Shown: positions 6,463 to 11,314 of the stretch, one piece after another
How positions within the stretch are numbered: position 1 is the first letter of the stretch
Layout of the letters: each line of letters starts with the position of its first letter
Source of the DNA: a bacterium UBA7470
GTDB taxonomy: Bacteria > Pseudomonadota > Gammaproteobacteria > Burkholderiales > Burkholderiaceae_C
Direction of reading: 5' to 3'
Assembly: GCA_002479815.1 (NCBI GenBank)
Contig: DLPA01000065.1
Span: 1-11,314 of the forward strand
Length of the DNA: 11,314 bases
Translations under genes and position numbers: made by a program
Notes under the pieces: generated by a model
Told to the model about the DNA's origin: nothing
Database searches by the model: none
Seen by the model: only the letters and a program-made list of their open reading frames with translations

Positions 6463-8345
6463 CAGAACTCCACGTTCAAAGCCAGCAACACCCGGCTGCG
6501 GCTGGCCTTGCCGTCGCTGTACAAGCCATCTGCACTGCGGCCTGGATTGCTGCCCAACGTGCGCGCCCAGGTCAAGGCCAAATTCCATTGACCCGGCTCG
6601 ACCAGACTCAATCCCAGACCCGCACCACTGAGGCTGTAGCGGTTCAACCCTGTAGCACTGTCAATCACTTGATCACCCGACTGGTGCACCCGAATTCGCC
6701 CCCAATCATAAAAAGCAGACAACTCCAGACGTTGGCTTGATGTGGGCCAAGCCCACTGCCGACTGACCGTCAAGCTGACCACAGCACCGCTGTCCCCCGC
6801 ACCTTCACCACCGGGGTAGGCACGGATGCCAGCATTGCCGCCCAATGAAAACTTCTCGGAGGATTCCAAGTTGCGTGCCGCTTGCTGACCGTTGATAGAC
6901 CACTGCGCTGTCCAATTCAGACCCAAGGGCTGAACGCGTTTGAAGGAGTAAAGCCACTTGTGGTACAGCCCATGGGTGCGAGGGCCACTTTGGTCCTGCG
7001 CCAAAACATCGGGCAAACGAGACAGGTCCATATCACCACGGTCAACCCCAAGCGACCAATCGTTCAACCCGCCGCCCCAAAGCTCATCACTGATTTGCCC
7101 GTTCAACCCCAGCGACATCACCTGGACCACCTTGTCACCCAAGCGTTCGCCCTGCGCGGAATCAATGAAAGCTTTGCGATCAAGCCCCACACGCGCTCGA
7201 AGTTTGTAAGACGGCGTCAAAACCACGGGATAGCTGGCACTGAGCCCCGTCATCAAGGCCCTGCCTTGAAGACCCAGGTCGGCCATGTCGCCCCCCACCC
7301 GGTAACGCAAAGTGGTCAGCGATCCCCCCAGCTTCAAACCGCTGTGCCCTACGGGCACTGAGAGCTGGGTCGTCAGCATCGCAATCCCTGTGCTCTTCAC
7401 AGCGTTGAACAGCGCAGAATCTCCCAACCCCAAAGGGCTGTTCAGCATGAGCAAACCTGTGGCACGCTCGACACCGGTATAGGGTCCACCAAAATTGTCC
7501 AAGGTGACTCCCCCGCCAACCAGCGGGGCTTCCTGCGCATCGATGGTCAATCGGGAACTGCCTGGTTGTGCGCCACGCTCCAAAGACGCCGTGGCTGTAA
7601 CGCCACTCAATTCAGCCGCACGCAACAACCCTTCTTCCATCTGTTGGGCATTGAGCACTCCCTGCTGCGCCTGCATGGGCGCAGTCACCATGGCGCGAAC
7701 TCGCTCTGCGCCCACACGTTGCCCACCTTTGACCTGCACACCCGCCAAGCCCCCCTCAAGCACACCGGGCATCAACCGGACCTCGATATCGCCCGCCGTG
7801 ACGTCCTGAGGCGGCAAATACGCTTGCGCCAGCAGCCAGCCGCGCGATTTGAGTGCGCTGTTGAGCTGATCGATCAAGGCCATGAGGTCTGCCATGCTCA
7901 GGTTCTGACCCAAGATGGATTGCACCCAACGGGCCAAATCGTCTTCGGGCGCCCAGCCTTGCCCCCCCACAAACCGAATGTTTCGCACCTGAACGCGCAC
8001 GCCGTTATCAGCCAGAGGAATTGACTTGCGCTCAGGCGTCACGATAGATGGGGAAGTGCTCTTGGGCGTTGCCTGAGGAATGGCCGCCTCTTGCTGCCGC
8101 AAAATACTGGAAGCCGAAGGCGCAGTCTGAGCCTGACACGTCAAAGCAAACAAGCCGGTCAACAAACCAGACGCAACAGGCCTGAACCAATGCCGATGCC
8201 GTTGATTCGGAGCAGAGACTTTCAGATTAAAAAGTCTCAAGGGCTCAGCCAACGCTGCCGCATCAGCAAATGCAAAGAAACATCCGTGAGGACACGTTTT
8301 TGACAACACCCACCGCGCTTGCAAGGACCGTTTTTGGCTCATCAT
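6462..8345 (-). CDS. TpsB outer-membrane transporter (ShlB/FhaC/HecB family)
   Basis: Outer-membrane pore that exports the TpsA encoded just downstream. In the 627-residue frame, the hydrophobic segment PVASGLLTGLFALTCQAQ (56-73) is the signal peptide core. A short helix (ILRQQEAAIP, 81-90) and linker follow. A POTRA-2 domain starts at VRVQVRNIRFVG (116-127) and includes SRGWLLAQAYLPPQDVTAGDIEVRLMPG (168-194). A second POTRA-like region runs to about 270, then the beta-barrel from VGGGVTLDNFGG (276-287) to the C-terminal Phe 627. The conserved L6 loop motif VRGY/F appears as GIRAYPGGE (506-514), keeping the Arg. Length fits the family (about 550-600) except for some 50 extra residues before the signal peptide. 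An alternative TTG start at 8240 (MRLFNLKV) would give 592 residues and an ordinary signal peptide. Neither start has a strong Shine-Dalgarno. Confidence 0.93.
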   Translation of the reverse strand: MMSQKRSLQARWVLSKTCPHGCFFAFADAAALAEPLRLFNLKVSAPNQRHRHWFRPVASGLLTGLFALTCQAQTAPSASSILRQQEAAIPQATPKSTSPSIVTPERKSIPLADNGVRVQVRNIRFVGGQGWAPEDDLARWVQSILGQNLSMADLMALIDQLNSALKSRGWLLAQAYLPPQDVTAGDIEVRLMPGVLEGGLAGVQVKGGQRVGAERVRAMVTAPMQAQQGVLNAQQMEEGLLRAAELSGVTATASLERGAQPGSSRLTIDAQEAPLVGGGVTLDNFGGPYTGVERATGLLMLNSPLGLGDSALFNAVKSTGIAMLTTQLSVPVGHSGLKLGGSLTTLRYRVGGDMADLGLQGRALMTGLSASYPVVLTPSYKLRARVGLDRKAFIDSAQGERLGDKVVQVMSLGLNGQISDELWGGGLNDWSLGVDRGDMDLSRLPDVLAQDQSGPRTHGLYHKWLYSFKRVQPLGLNWTAQWSINGQQAARNLESSEKFSLGGNAGIRAYPGGEGAGDSGAVVSLTVSRQWAWPTSSQRLELSAFYDWGRIRVHQSGDQVIDSATGLNRYSLSGAGLGLSLVEPGQWNLALTWARTLGSNPGRSADGLYSDGKASRSRVLLALNVEF

Positions 8346-8476
8346 TTCTATAATTTGGTGATTTCCCGAAGCTGATATTTCGCGCCAACGATCAGATATC
8401 CATAAGAGATTCCGTCCAAGGCATGAGCAAGCTTTGAAACAGCCATCTCAAAACAAAAGCCGACAGAAAAGAGAAT

Positions 8477-8492
8477 TTGTCAGTAATGACAA
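8477..8492. promoter_or_regulatory. Perfect palindromic candidate operator TTGTCA-N4-TGACAA
   Basis: The 16 bases TTGTCA-GTAA-TGACAA form a perfect 6+6 dyad, with two more matching pairs outside a single mismatch. It abuts the -10-like TAAAAT and is centred on the predicted start of transcription, where a dimeric repressor (TetR-, GntR- or MarR-like) would block the promoter. No such regulator is encoded in the window, so its partner is unknown. Confidence 0.4.
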
Positions 8493-8497
8493 TTTTA
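8492..8497 (-). promoter_or_regulatory. Candidate -10 element of the tpsBA promoter
   Basis: TAAAAT on the minus strand differs from the sigma-70 TATAAT consensus at one position. The region 17 bases upstream falls in the G tract and does not resemble TTGACA, so if real the promoter would need an activator. Predicted start of transcription is near 8485, giving a leader of about 140 bases to the ATG at 8345. Its placement between the G tract and the inverted repeat supports the reading, but there is no direct evidence of use. Confidence 0.35.
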
Positions 8498-8511
8498 GGA
8501 TTCGGGCTCCA

Positions 8512-8519
8512 CCCCCCCC
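8512..8519 (-). promoter_or_regulatory. Run of eight G upstream of tpsBA
   Basis: An uninterrupted G8 on the minus strand (C8 on plus) begins 14 bases upstream of the -10-like element, in the place of the spacer and -35. Homopolymer G/C tracts at this position change promoter spacing by slippage in phase-variable fimbrial and adhesin genes of other bacteria, such as the poly-C tract of Bordetella fim promoters. Eight bases is at the short end for slippage, so a regulatory role is speculative. Confidence 0.35.
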
Positions 8520-8578
8520 TATTCCCAGCGGCACCCGAGACAATCCCCGCCGCACTTTGTTCAGCTCAGCGAGCAAGG

Positions 8579-8670
8579 CTGTCGGAAAAGTGGGATGCGG
8601 AGCGTGACGCCCTGAAAAGCCCCACACCCAAGCGCTGTGTTGAGGCGAAATGCACAAGCACCTCCGACAG
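8579..8670. repeat. Inverted repeat enclosing the candidate terminator
   Basis: CTGTCGGA at 8579-8586 is the exact reverse complement of TCCGACAG at 8663-8670. The two arms enclose 76 bases that contain the smaller candidate terminator hairpin. As RNA this could close a multibranch structure just after the kinase stop. An 8-base match over this distance can also occur by chance. Confidence 0.3.
8586..8625 (-). terminator. Possible Rho-independent terminator of the kinase gene
   Basis: On the minus strand GTGGG (8625-8621) pairs with CCCAC (8594-8590), with an inner GGGCG/CGCTC-type stem, followed directly by TTTT (8589-8586). It lies 67 bases after the kinase stop, a suitable place for a terminator. 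The outer stem is only 5-6 bp, the loop is branched and the T run is short, so it is a weak candidate. Confidence 0.35.
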
Positions 8671-8691
8671 CATGAACACGGCAGGTACGAC

Positions 8692-11314
8692 TCAGCGGTA
8701 CGTGTCTGCCGCCTCAATTTGAGCACTGAGGAACAGCTCCAAATCGTGCAAATCCAGCTGGCGAACAGCTTCAAGCACATGTTCTGCAAAGGAGCAACAC
8801 TCGGGTTGAGCCCCCCTCAGCTTGGCGACCCACTCTTCAATCGCCGTGATTTGACCCAGTTCCACCAATTTGGCCAATTCGCGCAGATGGTGCACATCAG
8901 GCACGGTCATCACGGATGAAGTCTGTGCCTGGGTCTCCCCCGTCACAGTGGCCCCCTGCGCATGATGCACGACCTGCTCAGTCCAGCGCAGGTCCAGGAT
9001 GTCTCCCATATGGGCCAGCAACTGCGCGTGGTCAATCGGGCGCAAAAATTCAGCAGCAAAGCGCAAGCGGGCATTCCAGTGCGGCGGGGGACTGGGCGGA
9101 GCAGCAGAAATCATCACCACAGGCACATGAGGCATGAACGCAGCCACTTGCTCCAACACCAGCCAGCCGTCCCCATCCGGCATGTACTGATCGGTCAGCA
9201 CCATGTCCAAAGGAGGTTGCTGCGCCAGCAAGGCCGCTGCTTGACGTCCACTGGCCATCTGAAGCACTTCAAAACCCAAACTTTCGAGTAACTGACACAG
9301 AACCGTACGCCCCACGGCTTCGTCATCGACCACCAGGATCGTACGCCGAGGCCCCAGATAACCTGCCGCGTCAAATCCATCCAAACGCTCGTCCGCAGCG
9401 GTTTGCGGGTTAGACAAGCTTTGCACAGGGACATCAAATGTGAATTGGGCCCCAAGTTGTGGAGCACTGCGGACCCAAAGACGCCCCCCCATCAACTCCA
9501 CCAACTGGCGCGCAATCGCCAACCCCAATCCGGCGCCTTTACCACCGTAGTTGGCCTTGCTTTCAGTCCTTTCAAAGGGCCGAAAAATCCGCTCTTGCTC
9601 CTCAACAGAAATACCCTCTCCCGTATCGCTGACGGTGAATTCAAGTTGCATGTCCGAACCGGCTTTGGGGCCAGGACACGCACTCACCGTCAACGTGATT
9701 TTTCCATCACTGGTATGTCTCGCCGCATTGGCCAAAAGATTGCTCAACACCTGGCGCAGACGCTCGGCATCGGCAGACACAGTGAGCGATTGCAAAATCT
9801 GCTGCTGGCCCGTGAACACCAGTTCAAAGGTGTTGTTGCGCTGCACAGCCAATACGCGGGCCATGCGTTCGATACCCCGCAAAAAAGTGGCCAATCTCAA
9901 CGGGGCGGGTTCGATTTTGAGCATGCCAGCTGCGCCTCGGGCATAGTCAAGGATGTGATCGATGATGCGCAGCAACACACGCCCGCTGTCAAAAATGCTG
10001 TTCAAGCCACTGATCTGAGCCGGGCTGCGGGCCTCACGGGCCAGCAATTGGGCATTGCCCAGCACGATGTCCAAGGGGCTGCGCAACTCATGGCTCATTT
10101 GTGCCAAAAAACGCAATTGCGCAGCACTCTCTGCTCTGACACGTGTAATTTCTTCTTGTAACTGGCGTGTTCGATCAATCAAGCCCAACAACATCAATGG
10201 AGAACACACAAAGATGCTCAAGAAAGGAAGCATTGACAGCTTTAGTGAGAAAGGGATGAATCCTCGTATCACCAAAACACGAATGGCGGCAAATGCAAAC
10301 AGACTGATGAAAGCCGTCATGATGATGCCGGCAGCACGGTCACCGTCACGCCAAGCCTTTGCACAAAGCAAGGTGGCGTATAAGCCACTCAGCATCACTG
10401 TGATGAAACGCAAGGCATCGGAACCACCGAGCTCCCAGTACCCCGTCATGATCAAGATCACTGAGGCGTAAACCGCCACACGCAACTGCACGGACAACAA
10501 TGGATAGCGGTGAACCTGAGGCAAAAAAACATGCAAAAAGTGGTACATGCCCAACAACAGAACGAGGCTGCCCACATCACTGACCACCGAAGTCATGGGC
10601 CACTGCTCGGGCCAGAAAAATCGCTGAAACGTACCGCTGGTCACCCCGATGACCAAAAACTGTCCGAGCTGTCCAAAGGCAAAAAAACCATAGGCAACTT
10701 GCCGAGTCAACATCAGCATCATCAGGGAGAAAACGAAAATCAACCCCATGCCCCCAATGCCCAGACTCACCCAGAACTGACGCAACTGTTGCTCATTGCG
10801 AAACGCATCGGGTTGCCACATTTCGGTGTACAAACTGATGACCGAAACCGAAGACAGGCGCGCCCAGGCAATTTGTTGTTCATGGGCGTCCAGCTCAACC
10901 GGCAACACACCATAGGTGCGCTCGATGGCACCACGCTCAGACATGGGTGTGCTGTAACCAATGTGGCGCTCCACCCACCCCGCAGGTCGAGGCAAGGTCA
11001 GACTGATCTGCGCCATTTGAGGGTGCCCCACCTCTAGCCAGCGCTCCACACGCTCAGACGAACCGTTGTGCAAAGACAGACGTAACCAAAATGCGCGGTC
11101 ATCCCACCCTCGAATGACGTTTGACCTGTCCAGCCGCTGCCAATCGCAGCCAGACTCGCGCACGACCTCCAGCGTAAGTTCGGCTGCTGTGGCACACCAT
11201 TGCACCTCCAAAGTCACGGGATCCTTGGGTTTTTCAGGGGCCAATTGAGCGGACTGCATCCGCAGCATGAGAACCGAAAAAACCACCAAAGCCGCCAAGA
11301 TCAATCCGGTCGGC
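8692..11314 (-). CDS. 7TM-DISM hybrid sensor histidine kinase with receiver domain, 5' partial
   Basis: Inner-membrane hybrid kinase that senses a periplasmic signal and passes phosphate from His to its own Asp. Residues are counted from the TTG at 11304, but the frame stays open to the window edge, so the true start is upstream. Order: an N-terminal hydrophobic helix (1-17), a periplasmic 7TMR-DISMED2-like domain (about 30-165, with AFWLRLSLHN at 71-80), seven membrane helices (about 176-376), HisKA with phospho-acceptor His405 in SHELRSPL, HATPase with SNLLANA (N box, 521-527), DTGEGI (560-565), FRPFER (574-579) and GKGAGLGLA (588-596). The receiver has acidic pair Asp660-Asp661, phospho-acceptor Asp705 and Ser733. 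The usual Lys of the KP motif is Arg755 (FLRPI). A helical tail (about 800-865) has no obvious Hpt histidine motif. The domain plan matches RetS/LadS-type kinases. No separate DNA-binding response regulator is visible. Confidence 0.92.
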   Translation of the reverse strand, partial: PTGLILAALVVFSVLMLRMQSAQLAPEKPKDPVTLEVQWCATAAELTLEVVRESGCDWQRLDRSNVIRGWDDRAFWLRLSLHNGSSERVERWLEVGHPQMAQISLTLPRPAGWVERHIGYSTPMSERGAIERTYGVLPVELDAHEQQIAWARLSSVSVISLYTEMWQPDAFRNEQQLRQFWVSLGIGGMGLIFVFSLMMLMLTRQVAYGFFAFGQLGQFLVIGVTSGTFQRFFWPEQWPMTSVVSDVGSLVLLLGMYHFLHVFLPQVHRYPLLSVQLRVAVYASVILIMTGYWELGGSDALRFITVMLSGLYATLLCAKAWRDGDRAAGIIMTAFISLFAFAAIRVLVIRGFIPFSLKLSMLPFLSIFVCSPLMLLGLIDRTRQLQEEITRVRAESAAQLRFLAQMSHELRSPLDIVLGNAQLLAREARSPAQISGLNSIFDSGRVLLRIIDHILDYARGAAGMLKIEPAPLRLATFLRGIERMARVLAVQRNNTFELVFTGQQQILQSLTVSADAERLRQVLSNLLANAARHTSDGKITLTVSACPGPKAGSDMQLEFTVSDTGEGISVEEQERIFRPFERTESKANYGGKGAGLGLAIARQLVELMGGRLWVRSAPQLGAQFTFDVPVQSLSNPQTAADERLDGFDAAGYLGPRRTILVVDDEAVGRTVLCQLLESLGFEVLQMASGRQAAALLAQQPPLDMVLTDQYMPDGDGWLVLEQVAAFMPHVPVVMISAAPPSPPPHWNARLRFAAEFLRPIDHAQLLAHMGDILDLRWTEQVVHHAQGATVTGETQAQTSSVMTVPDVHHLRELAKLVELGQITAIEEWVAKLRGAQPECCSFAEHVLEAVRQLDLHDLELFLSAQIEAADTYR

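Larger units (their letters stand above)
8346..8691. other. Gene-free interval between the kinase and tpsB
   Basis: These 346 bases separate the kinase stop from the tpsB start. I see no convincing gene: short frames on both strands overlap the real genes or lack family features. It holds, in transcription order on the minus strand, a possible terminator hairpin within a larger inverted repeat (8579-8670), a run of eight G (8512-8519), a -10-like TAAAAT (8492-8497) and a perfect inverted repeat (8477-8492). An AT-richer leader of about 140 bases follows, running to tpsB. This suggests tpsBA has its own promoter rather than depending on read-through from the kinase. Confidence 0.7.

Noticed and set aside
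5765..6631. A 288-codon open frame on the plus strand
   Set aside because: It lies antisense across the tpsA signal region and the end of tpsB, both of which have clear family motifs. The translated sequence has no recognisable domain and looks like a high-GC shadow frame.
8364..8400. CTGAT/ATCAG and GATAT elements in the tpsB leader as a second operator
   Set aside because: Only five bases pair across a 14-base gap, and no -10/-35 pair lies at a sensible distance. This is too weak to call.
8448..8789. A 113-codon minus-strand frame covering most of the intergenic interval
   Set aside because: It starts inside the kinase gene in another frame, has no family features and runs through the candidate terminator and promoter signals.

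Overview
The window carries three genes, all on the minus strand. In transcription order (high to low coordinates) they are a membrane hybrid sensor histidine kinase (8692-11314, 5' end cut by the window), an outer-membrane TpsB transporter of the ShlB/FhaC/HecB family (6462-8345), and a very large TpsA-type secreted exoprotein (1-6442, 3' end cut by the window). The last two form a two-partner secretion (type Vb) pair separated by only 19 bases. I read the 6.4-kb tpsA frame codon by codon and it stays open from its start to the window edge. The moderately GC-rich composition, the ESPR-type signal peptide, the FhaC-like transporter and the 7TM-DISM hybrid kinase suggest a betaproteobacterium, probably Burkholderiales (Comamonadaceae-like). 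That placement is inference from gene style, since there is no rRNA or other marker here.

Region 1-6442: TpsA. In protein order it has an ESPR and signal peptide (1-53) and a haemagglutination-activity/TPS secretion domain (about 58-360). A beta-helical shaft of autotransporter-associated (PATR-like) and FHA-style repeats follows. Three non-helical modules are embedded in the shaft: an F5/8 type C (discoidin)-like domain (667-821), a glycine-rich module (960-1185), and a galactose-binding-like jelly-roll domain at the window edge (2037 to at least 2147). Two repeat units of exactly 330 bp lie side by side at 2036-2695. The protein looks like a mosaic adhesin with more than one candidate carbohydrate-binding module.

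Region 6462-8345: TpsB, with a POTRA region and a 16-strand-type barrel, presumably the dedicated exporter of the TpsA. Region 8346-8691: a 346-base gene-free interval with a candidate promoter for tpsBA. It holds a -10-like TAAAAT, a perfect 6+6 inverted repeat over the predicted start of transcription, and an eight-base G tract just upstream. Nearer the kinase stop is a possible terminator hairpin inside a larger inverted repeat.

Region 8692-11314: a hybrid kinase with a 7TMR-DISMED2-like sensor domain, seven membrane helices, HisKA, HATPase and receiver domains, similar in architecture to the RetS/LadS kinases that control attachment in Pseudomonas. Its position upstream of an adhesin locus makes control of surface attachment a reasonable but unproven idea. 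I found no RNA genes, CRISPR arrays, insertion sequences or phage genes.
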